Below, piece after piece: positions 26,533 to 38,298 of a DNA stretch of 64,000 nucleotides (the stretch's first letter is position 1; each line of letters starts with the position of its first letter). The translations under genes and the position numbers were made by a program. The stretch lies in the NCBI RefSeq assembly GCF_000165425.1, contig NW_001799222.1:62001-126000 (forward strand). The letters are read 5' to 3'. Origin of the DNA: Paramecium tetraurelia. Its lineage: Eukaryota; Ciliophora; Oligohymenophorea; Peniculida; Parameciidae. The notes under the pieces were generated by a model. It was not told where the DNA came from. It made no database searches and was given only the letters and a program-made list of their open reading frames with translations.

Positions 26533-27528
26533 AAAATAATAATACTATATTATAAAATTAATCAAATTATCAGTCAAATACTGCCATATAATTCAATCAT
26601 TTCAGCATCATCATAACAAATAATCATATAAAAGGAAGGAAATTTTGTGAACAATTTACATAAACTAATTTCCTATTTCTTTTATAACATTTAAATAAAA
26701 AGAAGTTAGCAAATTTTATTGAATAAATGAGTAATATAAATGGGTATTTATTTATAATTATTTTATAACATATTGGAAATAATCAATTATTATTTACTTA
26801 TCATTCAATTATTTAATGTTTGTTATTAAAACTCGAAAAAACTCCCATCCCTAACCCTTTTCATATTATGAAATCAAAATTCACGAGGTCAAAAGTTATC
26901 CATCCTAAAGGGCACTGGTTTCAGAATAAAACTAACAAAATTATTTAAAATTACGGCTTGGTACAGCAAATACAAATCTAATATCTGTGTAGAGTAGATC
27001 AAAGACTCTTGCACATATGAAAAAGGAGAAGGTTATGCCCTAAGAAATGAATTATAATCTTGCATACAAAAAAATTTTTAGTCAAAAAAATCTGTTCCAA
27101 CTGATGGGAGGAAACATCTGATTAAATTAATTTTTGTTCTTAGAATACACATAAAACTTTGACATTAATAAAAAAAATAGCTCAAATTGAAGTTTAAAAT
27201 TTGTGATCCATTATGTTAAAAATTATTTCTATTGGTTTTAAAATCCTTAAAATTATGTTTAGTTATTATTATCAAATCTAAGGGATTAGTTACAACTGAT
27301 AACAATACATACGTGTGATCTCACTAAATATAGATAATAGTTATTAATTAAATAGATAAACTTCACTTCAATCTTTTATAAATAATATTTGCAAAATTGA
27401 TTTTTAAATTAATTTATAGAGATAATGCTTTATAAATCAAGTGTTTTAAATTAAATATTAATAAATAAAATGAGAAATTGACTTTAAAGATTGAATTTAT
27501 CAATTAATATTTATTTGTTTAATAAAAA
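26533..27528. other. intergenic spacer
   Basis: About 1 kb without a convincing gene. A 50-codon frame near 26869-27021 sits in locally higher G+C sequence but has no motif. I looked for tRNA-like clover and box C/D elements and found none I could support. Confidence 0.5.
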
Positions 27529-28928
27529 TCAATCATTTTGCTCGTCATTCTCTTCAGCAATTTCTTCAGGATACTCATTCTCTCCCTCCTCTCCTTCTTC
27601 GTTTAGTTGTTCAGGATCAATTCCAAATAGATGTAAATTTTGCTATTATTAATAATTATTGGATACACTAAATATTTCTCTAAATTAATTATTTTCATTA
27701 GCTAACTTTTCAACTTCTTCTTATAATTATTGTTTTTCATCACTCATATGTTGATAGAGCTATTTAAAATTCTCAATTAAGTCTAAATTTAAAATGAAAT
27801 GCTTACCTTCCAATTTGTGAATTTCCTCATCCTTAGCTTCTAATTATTGTCCCAACTCTTATATAACTTCATCTTTCTCGTTGTCTTAACTCTTTGCTGA
27901 CTTCTTATTTGATGACTGTTGTTTTTGCTTAGTATTGCTTGCCAATCTATCTTATAATTCATTAACAGCCTCTTAGTTGTCCTGTAATTATTGTTGCAAT
28001 TGTTCTATAATTTGATCTTTCATGGATGATTCCTATTATAGTTACTCCATCATGGATTGAATGTCTTCCTAATGAGGTGAAAGTATTTAATACTAAATTA
28101 TATTCTTAAGCTATATTTTCTAACTCCTATGTTTTCTCCTTCAAAACTCTTTCCAACATTTTGATTTAATCTTATGATTGTTTTTTAACTTTATTAACTT
28201 CATCTTATAAATGCTTGTTTGCTTAACTAAGTTTATTGTTCAAATTTCTATTTTCATCTGTTAATTATTAAATTTTCTCTCTATCATCTTGTGATCTTTA
28301 TTCGTAATCCTTCTCAACCTTTTATCTAAGTATTACTATCAATGTTTTACAATTTTCTTTGGAATTCCTTCTCCTTGTCTCTTGCTTGAGAGAGTTCAAC
28401 TCTCAATCTTTCTGCTTATTGTTGCTCTTCCTTTAGTTAATTAATAATTGACTGAGAGCCTCTGTCTTGATCAAGATTGAATTTCTGGTTGGATGAATAG
28501 GGCCTTTAATCACCTGATAAATATTACTAATCAACTCTTTTATCATTACTATCGATCTTTTTCTCTAAATAGTCATGTTTGTTGTTGACTCTATTGACAT
28601 CTAAGGTTTTAGAGTAATCTTGTTTTTTAGAATCATTGCTCAAATAATCTTTGGTTGGCACCTGACCAGTTGGTTTGATTTCATTTTTTTTGAAAGAATT
28701 TTTCTAATCGTTTTTCTGAGGAACAGGAACAATGCTTTAGTTTTTCTAGTACATTTCTAAATTGTGAATTAAGGTATTATACCCTAATAAGGTATAATTT
28801 CTGTTTTGTGTTACTAATCTATTGGACCCGATCGATTGTGAATTTGGGAATCACATGAGTAGCATAATCGAAATGTTTACCCATATCTGCATTGATTGCA
28901 CTTGATCGTAGCAGGTCTTTATTGACAT
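27529..28928 (-). CDS. coiled-coil protein with acidic tail
   Basis: Long alpha-helical heptad sequence rich in Gln, Glu, Lys and Leu (NQLKEEQQQAERLRVELSQA, then a further ~200 residues). It ends in a strongly acidic tail (EQLNEEGEEGENEYPEE...DEQND) just before TGA. The N-terminal part, before about 28700, is polar. The start is uncertain: I use the ATG at 28928, followed by a ~36-nt intron; an alternative ATG lies at 28884. No catalytic motif. Function unknown. Confidence 0.7.
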
Positions 28929-29190
28929 TTCTAACATTTAACAAAGAGAGATTGCATATCTATTTTATTCCAAATTTTGAAAATATAAATACTGTATAAG
29001 TTATTAATAAAACAAATTTGAATTTTATTTTCTAATTCAATTCATATATCTATTACATCTAAATGATATATCTCTTGGAACGGAACTGTTGAATGGAAGT
29101 CCAAAAATTATGGAACCAAAAATAGAATTAATTCATTTATTTAAGAAATGCTACAATAATTACCTAATTTAATATATTAATATATATTAT

Positions 29191-30207
29191 ATGATAAATA
29201 AAATCAAAGAGTACATGTCAAACACACAACCAGTGGTTGATGCCTTGAAGGATCTGCATATATATTCAAACGACAATCAATTTCAATCTCAATAACTTAT
29301 ATCAAATAGATTAAGATCATTCTTTGAAACTTAATAAAGTAAGGTATGGTTTGTAGACAATAATTTAGAAACTGTTTTTGTAGTCATTGTTTGAAGTAGT
29401 ATAAAAAGAGAGTGTTTAGGAAGGGAATTTGTAAAGAAAATTTAAAATTTTATTATTGCTTCACATCATCCTTAGTTCATAAGTTGGGCGTTCAGAATTA
29501 TCAAAAATCCTAATATCCAAACAAGTGAATTTAAAAACCCAAAATCCAATATCATCAAAATTGGGTGTAGTCTGTCAACATTATTATCATTATCTATATA
29601 AATTGGCATCTCAAACTACATTTATTAATGAGGAAGTGGTTGATGGAGACTTGCTCATTTATTTTACTCTATCAAATTAATGCTATATTGGAATGGGCAT
29701 GCAAAAGATAATTGAAAACGTTGATTCATTCCAAACTAATCCGTTATTGGCTAATATTATCAAGTTCATCTATTATGATTTACAGGATATCTTTATCTTC
29801 ATCTTGAAAGACATTAAATGTCTAATAGAGAATAAAGAAGAAACCAAGTATTCAAGGGAATAAATGTTAGAACTCTACAAAGAAGTAATGTAAATTATAT
29901 TAATAAACTCTAGTGTTAGGTCTTATAAAAAAGAATGCTAGACTTCTATCGCTTCAACAGACATTTCGATCACTTTCAACAGATAATGCCTCCCTATTCT
30001 CTGGCCATTAATAAGGAATCAATAGGCAAACTATTAAATAGTCAGCCCAAGATGAATTCTTTGCAATAAATTATGAACTAGCAGGAAAGTCATCATCTTC
30101 ATAAATAGTAGCCACAAACTTCAAAATAGAAGAATTCCATAAAATTTGAGTTTAAAGAAATGAAAAGACAATAGTCAGATTCAATTTAATTTTCATTCTC
30201 AAATTGA
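29191..30207 (+). CDS. ANTH-domain endocytic adaptor (AP180/CALM-like)
   Basis: The product begins with ~270 residues of helical repeats and includes LLLHIILSSQ and the late motif NFYRFNRHFDHFQQIMPP, which matches the FY.F...F...P end of AP180 N-terminal homology domains. A 29-nt intron at roughly 29913-29941 restores exactly this motif. The C-terminal ~70 residues are Gln/Ser/Lys-rich and disordered, as expected for a clathrin- and adaptor-binding tail. Family members bind PtdIns(4,5)P2 and clathrin at the plasma membrane. No basic PI-binding patch could be pinned down by eye. Confidence 0.7.
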
Positions 30208-30264
30208 TTTTTGTAATGAGTTATAAATGCTTTTATGTAATGTACTTTATTTATAATATCATTT

Positions 30265-31263
30265 TCATTTCTTGGCTTTGGTGGTGGTGGTTGGAGCTTT
30301 TTGAGTTGGTTATGGAGCAGTCTTAGCTGGAGCAGTCTTGGCTGGAGCAGTTGTTTTAGCTGGAGCTGCAGCTTTGGCATCTGAACTTAAGCTTTAGTTT
30401 GAGTGGCTTATTTACCAACTTAAGCTGGTTTGGATGTAGCCTTGGTATCCTTAGCCTTAAAAATTGATGTTACTGATTACCTTTGGTTATTCTTTAACCT
30501 TTTCCTTGATTTCAGATGATGCTTTTCTGTGTTTCTTGTGAGCTTCGTGAACATCATGAGCTAATTTTTTATATGCTTCCAAAGCTTATTTGGCTTTGGT
30601 TCTTCTGGCTTATTCAGTCTTCTTTTGAATGGTCTTTCTTCTCAATCTTGATTCAGTAACAAGTCTTTGGATCTTTGGAGCCTTTTATCTCTTCTTTCCA
30701 TCCTTGGTGGTCCATGTTCTTCTGATGAGATTCTTTTAGACAATAGCAACACCGTCTGCTTTTTTGAATCCAAACAATCTTCTTAATTTGGTCAATCTCT
30801 TTGGACCCAATCTTCTTGGGACGTTTTGATCTGTAAGTCCAGCAATTTCATTGGCACCCTTTTTAACGACTTGTAAGGCAAGGACTCTAATGTCTTGACC
30901 GACAATGCATCCTCTAATTGATTTTCTTTTCATCTCTCCATCCTTTCTGGGTCTGTAACCTTTGTGTCCCTTTCTCATGAGAATTCTGACTCTTCCCTTG
31001 AAGAGGACTCCTTGTCTCATGGGGAAACCTTGTTTGTCGTTACCACCTGTAATCTTTAACACATATCCTTTGTACTCCTCACCCAAGTTGTCTGCTTCCA
31101 CAACTTGTCCCATTCTCTTGTCAAAGAAGATTGAGCTAAGGAATTCCATAGAAATTATTACCATTTCTTGTCATCATCAATTTCGACTGTCTGATTGTGG
31201 CACCAGTCAAGGGATAGGAAGTATTGAACTAAACAAAGTATATTTTGTATATGTTACCTTCAT
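30265..31263 (-). CDS. RPS6: 40S ribosomal protein eS6
   Basis: Clear eS6: [36 protein letters not shown] (residues ~25-60), [45 protein letters not shown] and [15 protein letters not shown], all in order. Introns: 31229-31257 (29 nt, after a two-codon first exon), 31136-31161 (26 nt), and two near the 3' end (25 and 35 nt). The N-terminal exon encodes the expected [10 protein letters not shown], but the following VEIDDDKK lies one base out of frame, so the model has an unexplained 1-nt discrepancy in the 67-nt exon 31162-31228. In place of the usual C-terminal serines there is an Ala/Pro/Lys/Thr repeat tail ([11 protein letters not shown]). Confidence 0.9.
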
Positions 31264-31379
31264 AAAAATCTTTGGATTTTTTAAATTAGATTTAAAATTA
31301 TGTGTTTCACAATTTAATATTATCAAAGAGAGCACCACATCAATAAGTATATATAAATTAAATACATAAAACTAAAGAA

Positions 31380-31991
31380 TCAAAGGCATTGATATTGTAT
31401 TTTCACAATGTTCCAATCTTGCCTACTTGCCTAATTAGCACAATAGTTGCACACAAATTAATATTTCAAGTTCTTGTCAACCAAAACATGAGATATCAAT
31501 TCTTTAAAGCACAATACACATTTAAAGTACAAATTTGGACTCAAAGCCTATTACTCCATTTCAAACTACACCAATTTTGGCAGCACTTAAAAATTCGTAT
31601 GGTCAACAAACTCCTCTTCCAAAGTGCCCTTTATCAATAAACGATGTATATTTGGATTGCACTCTTTTATTTTAATCACTCCACAACAATGAGATTTCTG
31701 ATCACAATAATAGCATTCTCTCATCATATCTGCACAACCACTGCAATATCTAACATGTCCACACGGTATCATCACAGTGTCAATCATAGCCATCTTGCAA
31801 GATCTACATCTGCAGATGAACTTTCTCAATGTCTCATTTTCTTCGATAAACTACTATTCAAATCCATAGGTAGGAATCAACAATACAGGGGAAAGTGCCA
31901 CCTTCGGAATTTGACGAACAATACCTAAGGCTATGATTTAAGAATTTAAATTTGAGAAACTTATGATATTCGGCCATCTACTTAAACTCAT
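31380..31991 (-). CDS. C-terminal RING-finger protein
   Basis: A Cys/His array reads ICRCRSCKMAMIDTVMIPCG, then HVRYCSGCADMM and CYYC. It is a C3HC4-type RING of the IAP/MGRN1 style, where a compact RING carries a CGH(V/L)xxCxxC core. Such RINGs act as E3 ubiquitin ligases. Two more Cys pairs follow (CVLCFKE; CNYCANQ). The N-terminal boundary is unclear: an ATG at 31991 overlaps the TGA of the upstream same-strand gene, and an alternative spliced frame in the same stretch also looks protein-like. It could therefore be the C-terminal part of a longer product. Confidence 0.7.
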
Positions 31992-32948
31992 TAATTGTCT
32001 TTTAACTGAGAATTGCAAAGTAATCGACAACTTTTTCTGCTTTTTCTCAATTGTGACAGCCTTCTTCCAATTATTAATTTAATAGAAAAAATCACTACAC
32101 ATAAGGGGTTTTTCCTGAATTGGGAGTTAGGAAAAGACTTCAATATGGATTTCACCCAAAAGAATTTAATTATAACATCCTACATTCCCTTCTTAAAATT
32201 ATATCTTTTTATCAATTGTTATCTCAACTATCATACCCTACAAGGCCAATGCTATTTCTCGATTGAAAGATACGATCTTCTAAATTATTATCGCTTCTTT
32301 GTCAATATATAATTTTTGCCCTTTGAATAAGGCTCCATTGAATACAACAACCTCTGCACTTACATTATCAATCACATTTGTCACAACAAAGTTTGTTTCT
32401 AAATACTTAGTTTCTAAATCTGGATTTAAAGGCAGTTTTTAGATTAAATCAAAACTGAACCTTTCATTTGTTGCATATGTAAAATTTGTAACAAGTTTAT
32501 TTTAATCAGATGCATTTATGATTTATTACTCAATTTCCTTTAGAATTATTTTGAATATCTCAATTTAATCATCTGTTTCTAACACAATTAGCATTTATTC
32601 AAACTAAAGCAACATACATAATTTGAGTAATTTTATGGGATTCAATGGTTTTTATCTTAAATCCATTTGGTAAGTGTCTAAATCACTTTTTGAAAGAAAA
32701 AACACAGCATTCTTAAAAGGGTACAACATCTAATAGTATGTTGAAATATGAATTTATAGCTTAAATCCAGTTTCTTAAATTTCAGGTATTACGATTCTTG
32801 CAAATAGTTTGTCTTTCTTACTTTGATATGCATTAAATCGATCTCTTTGGATAATTTTATTTTATAGCAATACTTATAAATATGAATTCATTGAGCCTAC
32901 CATTGCACAATATCGATATCTGCTTAGTTTTTTATTCTTTTTGTTCAT
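31988..32948 (-). CDS. degenerate eEF1A/Hbs1-like protein
   Basis: The product follows the order of an eEF1A/Hbs1-type GTPase, but G motifs are eroded. Where GHVDxGKS is expected there is CAMVGSMNSYLQVLL; the following helix QRDRFNAYQSKKDKLF fits the usual KYEKEA region; NAVFFLSKSDLDTYQ sits at the NKxD position. The second half (SAEVVVFNGALFKGQKLYID, then REIALALQGMIVEI) resembles the beta-barrel domain II. The lysine of the P-loop is absent, so GTP binding is unlikely. The gene has few introns; one of 47 nt near 32130-32176 leads to a TGA at 31988. The family call is an inference from motif order and is tentative. Confidence 0.4.
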
Positions 32949-33193
32949 TATTCCTTTCAAAATGATATTTTTATTATTGCTTTATAAAAGAAATTATTAT
33001 AAGTATAATTATACCTCGTATATAAATTTGATTTAAGTATATAAATAATATTAAATTCCGATTAAATACTAAGTATTTATAGACTTTATTATAAATCAAC
33101 TTGATATATTTGTTTTCATTAGTATTTGCTAAGGTTATTGAGTTTAAGGCATATAAGTTCGAGTTTTATATTTTTATTTTAATATTAATTTTA

Positions 33194-33469
33194 ATGGGAT
33201 GCTTTGAGTCAAGAAAGTAAACATTTGAGTAAGAACCCACAATGACTGAAAAAGATGAAAGTATTAAAATGTGGATATTCTGTTAGATAATAACATTTAA
33301 TTAGTTAGTTGTTCTTTTTCAGAAAGTGTCATTAGTTAAAAATGAAAATAATAAGAAAGTCTAAATAGAAGAATGCAGAAATTCCATAAATAAAGTATCG
33401 ATCTAATTGAAGAAGTTAACAAGAAAATAGGGAACTTTTCAGCAAAAAATCAGATGTATCAGATTATGA
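33194..33469 (+). CDS. small, possibly N-myristoylated protein
   Basis: A 91-residue frame starting MGCFESRK. Gly2-Cys3 with a later basic residue is a good N-myristoylation/palmitoylation site. The rest is helical and basic (ECRNSINKVSIQLKKLTRKQ). A small ESCRT-III- or calcium-sensor-like tether is possible but not demonstrated. The stop lies 60 nt from the stop of the convergent phosphodiesterase gene; alternative splicing models change the C-terminus. Confidence 0.45.
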
Positions 33470-33528
33470 ATTAGATTGATATAGTGGTGCATTTACTAAA
33501 TGTTGAATACAATTATGATCATTAATTT

Positions 33529-36358
33529 GCTGATTCAATAATCTCTTCATATTTTTTAATGCTTAAGTTGATGTTTGCTAATTAAAGTGCCAAAGCTCCT
33601 TCAGAGTAACTGTTTAAGGACTCATAAATTGGTTTAACAATAACTTTTAAGAATCCTGCTTCATTTTTTGCATATTACACTTCGTTATCCAAATTTCGTA
33701 GATATGGCGTTTAAGCAATACCAATAATATCTTCTAATTAAGACTAAATTAAGTGATATTTCAAATTATTACTTGGGCTTAAAACTCCTTTCTTAACCTT
33801 TCACTCCAAGCTCTGGCTACTTATTATTATTTTGCTGCACCAAAGAAATCGGCTGCATGTGTTAAGAACCCACTCAATAAGAGTTTATTCTCTTCAGTTT
33901 CTTATTATTACAATATAATCATACCAAAGATTTTAGGATCTCCTTTAGATTATCCAAATCTGATTTCAATATCATTTAACAGATTAAAATGGTACTGATT
34001 GTCAGTAGCCAGAATATTATTTACAACATACTTTCTTATCGTTGTTCTATCTTATTTAGGAATCGAACCAAAAAAGTCACATTATTTGTGTGCCAATATT
34101 TTATAAGTGACTGCAACATGGTGATTTTCAAGAACTGATTTATCATTATATAGTAATGCTAACTTAGTTTAAGCATTCACTTAAAACAAATTGGTTGTTC
34201 CTGAATGATCCACATCATGACATAATCCAGCAAAAGTCATAGCAAATCTTTATAAATCTGAAAAATATGTGCCAAACTTTTAATGATGACCAAACAAATA
34301 ACAACCATGCATAACATTAACTCCATGTGTAAAATTGTGAAATGGATTCGATTTTTTATTGTACTTATATTTGAGTACTGTCAAAAAATTAATGAATTCT
34401 TTTGTGAGTAATGGGTACTATTTAATATACTCGCACATTTGAAATAGGTTATAAGCGATTATGTATTTATTTTTATACATTTTCTTATTGAGTAGATTAA
34501 ATTCATAATCTAGTAATTTTTGTTATAAATTTGGATCAATTGCAATTTTCCTAAGTTCAGGATTAGTTTTATCTTCCTCATCATACTTATTCAAAAATTG
34601 CTATAATTTTTTTGTTGCCTATTTCATAGTATAACTTCTATATTTCTCTAAGTCTTAATCATGATCTTGATTATTAGTCTAGGTAATTCTTCTTCTGTCT
34701 TGATCTGGAAGATACATTACTAAGGCTGATTGTCTAAGAAATTGATTTTCCATCATGAGTTGTTTCGATTTAAAGGCCAAAGTAGCCTTTCTAATTGTAA
34801 GTAAGATCTTCACCTTACTTCTAAATATTCTAAATAATTCTTCTAGTGGTCTATAAAAATGACATCATTCATTTACCTTTTTACTTAAATATTAAATAAG
34901 AATATGGAGATCTATTTGATTTATTGCTTAAATCCTCTTTCTATCTTTAGGGAGAACTTAAAAAACCCATCATTATATTCCAAATGATCATTGGGAGAAT
35001 CTATGATTTCCTTTACTTTTTAAATAATGGTAGGATTTTGATCAAATATTCTATAGATGGGTTCTCCATAATTAATTTCTTTCGGTAAACTATATTTTGA
35101 TCTAAATTAATTAGATTACTATTATATTACACAAATTAATCGTGGTTCCATTGAACTGTCATATAATATAGATTAAGGAAGTTGTTAAAGAATAAACACA
35201 TAATCATTTCATTATGCTGGGTAACTTATTAGAATGATTCTAATAGATCCTTTTTAGATTTGAGTTTTTTCTTATATTTTTTTATTGACTTTTTAAAAGT
35301 ACTTTTGACTTTGTCTGCTAATTGAAGGGATAGATTGCCTTCTAACTCGATGCCAATTATATCTAAATTACTTGAAAGCAGTATCAATAAATAATTGGAA
35401 ACAGTTTGTTATTTAGTTAATTCCTTTTCGAATTGACACAATAAATTTTATAAGTTAAATTACTGCATGATCTAAACTAATATTTCATACATCAATTTAT
35501 AATTATACAATTAAATGGTCTTGGAGACTAGTTATAGAATTTCATTTCTAACAGATTGCATCTTCTTTAACCCAATAATTTAATAGCCTTAATAGATTAA
35601 TGTGATAAATTTATCATAAAGAAAGGTAGCCATGAAGTATTGGGAATAGGTTTTATGAGCACTATCACTAAAAGTCAAAAAGAGGACAGCATGTTGTGAT
35701 ATAATATACTACTTAGGGAGATTGTGTGTTTTAAGTAAGGTGTAATGTTCAGTTTGAGTGGTATTGAGTTGATGAGCAGTATTTTTATGTGCCCAAGAAC
35801 TGATTTTATATTCTTCTTTAAAGAATCTGAAATCAAAATTATTGGTCAGAATAACACATTGATGTCCTTCTTCAAATTGAATCAAATAAAATTCTTCAAT
35901 ATAAAATTGTTTTAGGACTAATTTTATCAAATCTTTGATTTCTTATAAATGATGTTATGCTTTAAAACATTCTTCATAAATTTCGTTCATGTTATTCTAT
36001 ATTAATTGATATCAAATAAGTATACCTTGATATCTCTATAAAATTCTTTAATTTTCCCTTTCAATTATTGATTGATGCTGACAACTGATTCACTAATTTA
36101 ATTGATTTATAAGAGTACAAGTAAGATTTAATGATATGCTCACTTCCTGTCTTGTTGTTGAGAATGATTGAAAGTCCAGATAAGAAATCATTTTAAGACA
36201 AACCCTTTTCATAATCCACAAATAATTATTTCAATTCAACATTATCATTGATGGCATAATCACACAAACGAAGTATACTGATCAGGTGTTATTAATTTCT
36301 TATTTTTCAGACTGATTAGTAGAGCAGTTAATCGACTTGATTGGGCCAAATAACTCAT
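33529..36358 (-). CDS. class I cyclic-nucleotide phosphodiesterase
   Basis: The C-terminal catalytic domain is plain. It has FHNFTHGVNVMHGCYLF for the first metal-site His, HDVDHSGTTN for the HDx2Hx4N signature (about 34200-34235 on the minus strand), TDNQYHFNLL, AADFFGAAK for the second Asp metal ligand, WSERL, and the closing EAGFLKVIVKPIYESL. All metal-binding residues are visible, so hydrolysis of cAMP or cGMP is expected. The N-terminal ~550 residues are helical and I could not assign a GAF or membrane domain. Several introns; the first exon boundary near 36280 is unresolved. Confidence 0.88.
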
Positions 36359-36542
36359 ATTTATATTGTATTATTTTATAAACAATTACTAACAATATAA
36401 AAGAAAAACAAAGAAGCCAAGTAAACTATCAAAGAGACTACAGAACAACAAAGCCTAATGGATTATTTAAAATAAATATGAGTTTAACTTAAAAACAAAT
36501 CTCATTGCTAAATTGACCTCTCCCTAACTGAATTAATTTTAT

Positions 36543-37685
36543 TCACCATATTTTATCTCCAATTCCTTATCTTTGGAGTGAGCAACTCCTGATCAAATTA
36601 TTAATAATCACTAGAAGATTATTAAATATGAGATACTGTTTGAATGTAGTCATAAATTAACCCTAAAAGGAAGGTGTCGGAAGAACTTGGTTGATTCTTT
36701 ATTCAGCATTCGATGGATAGAAATCAATCGAGGCTCTCTCCTTAGTGAAGAAGATATCGGAGTTGGAAATGGGATTTCTATATAAGGATATTAAAATACA
36801 ATTTAGAATAACTATTTTTAAAATTGGGCAATCGTTCATATTTTTGATGCCATTTGTAATCTTGATTGTAATTGGAATTTCCATTTAGTTGCAATTTTCC
36901 AGTGGTTGAACTAGAGGGTGCTTTCATGATTTCAGGTTTTTCAGGTGATTTAAAATTAATGTGATTAGCCTAAAGATTACAAAATTAATGAACACTTTAT
37001 ATGTAGTTAGAGCAGCCATCGCTAGAACACTCCTTTCTGAGGTAGGTTTGAATGATTGGATAATGTCATTTTGAGTTGGTTTCTAATAATACTATTTGTA
37101 AGTAGTTGTATTTTAATTCTGCGAACTGTATATTTTATAATCTTCATATATCCTTGAGTCAATTCCTATTTTTCGATCTGCTGATTTTAAAGTAAAATCT
37201 TTGGAATACTAAGTTTACAGCTTTTGAGGCAAAACTAAACGTGACATATTCAAGTCTCCAATGCCTCTTTCCTATAAATATAATCCCAATAAGTTATATA
37301 AATAATCTTTGTTGTCTTCCAATAATTTCTCAATTGTCGTTTCTTGCAATAATTCTGGAGGTATGATTTCTAACCAAATTGGGTCAGTGGAGGGTATTTC
37401 AACACCATCAAATAAATCCTATGATATGCAAGGGATGGGGTTCGAAATTTGAGAAGGTACAACGCTATTCGACTTAATTGATATTGCATCAGACTTATCT
37501 GTTTTCTGTGACTTGTCTCCTTTTGATGCGATATCTTAATTCCCCTTTTGAGGAAATTGATTTAATGTGCTGTTGTTTATTTGCTTATTCTTTCTTTTCA
37601 AAAGAACAGTTTTTCGAGAGAGTTGAGGTCCTATAATGTTCGGAGTATTATTGGATAGAACTAATCGTAATTAATCTGATATCAT
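36543..37685 (-). CDS. hypothetical polar protein
   Basis: The first ~230 codons form one clean exon. A basic N-terminus (SRKTVLLKRKNK) is followed by Ser/Lys-rich linker and an ordered patch (IWLEIIPPELLQETTIEKLL...DYLYNLLGLY). After short introns near 36940-36965 and 36780-36800 come HQKYERLPNF and an acidic-basic tail. The exact stop is uncertain; another splice choice would extend the tail by about 20 residues. No known family. Confidence 0.6.
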
Positions 37686-38005
37686 ATTTATTTGATATTT
37701 AATGTTCAACTTTTGATTAGATTTAATAAGATAATATCATGAAAATCATTGTATAGCGATAAAATCAGGATAATTCAATAAACACAATTACAAATTTTTC
37801 TGATTTATGTTGATAGTGATTTGAGATGTAAAGAGATAAAATTGAAAGATTTTGAATGGATTATTCGAAGTAACTTCACTAAATATCTGTTAGATGGTTG
37901 GATTATATTGAGAATTTAAGTATTATAAAGAATGAGTGTAGAATAATTATTACATTTCTATACAAACTTATTATTATTTTAATAATTAGAAAAACGACTT
38001 ACATA
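37686..38005. other. intergenic spacer
   Basis: A+T-rich spacer between divergent genes. I see no gene, RNA or repeat. Confidence 0.55.
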
Positions 38006-38245
38006 ATGAAAGTCTTAATTGCCTTGTTCTTAATATCATTGGTGTTAGCCGAGCCAAATCTGGTTGGACAAGAATCATAAGCTAAAATTCATACTTTTTT
38101 AGGGAAGGAGAACTGCAGTGATTGCGAAGTAAAAGGAGGTTCATATTGTGAAATCAGAACAAATACTTATGTGTGTTGCAGAAGCGATGATCATTGTCAA
38201 AAAGGAGTGGGGTGCTTATAAGCATTTACTGGCATCATATGTTGA
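38006..38245 (+). CDS. small secreted cysteine-rich protein
   Basis: A single exon of 80 codons. MKVLIALFLISLVLA is a textbook signal peptide, cleaved probably after Ala15. The mature ~64 residues carry eight cysteines (CSDC, YC, VCC, HC, GC, IC), enough for four disulfides. The size and cysteine density resemble small secreted pheromone-, defensin- or trichocyst-matrix-adjacent proteins, but no family match can be claimed. A related but less regular product is encoded at 50792-51046. Confidence 0.7.
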
Positions 38246-38298
38246 AATCATCATCTTATATTAAATATATATAAATAAATATAAATAATATATGCATT

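Noticed and set aside
26869-27021. Short frame and locally higher G+C suggesting a small gene or structured RNA.
   Set aside because: No signal peptide, motif, clover-leaf or box elements; too short to distinguish from chance.
30186-30380. A Leu/Gln/Pro-rich frame at the 3' end of eS6.
   Set aside because: It is an out-of-frame reading of the Ala/Pro/Lys/Thr tail; a 35-nt intron leads into the real frame.
33469-33770. Plus-strand frame continuing beyond the small myristoylated protein.
   Set aside because: It is antisense to the conserved C-terminus of the phosphodiesterase.
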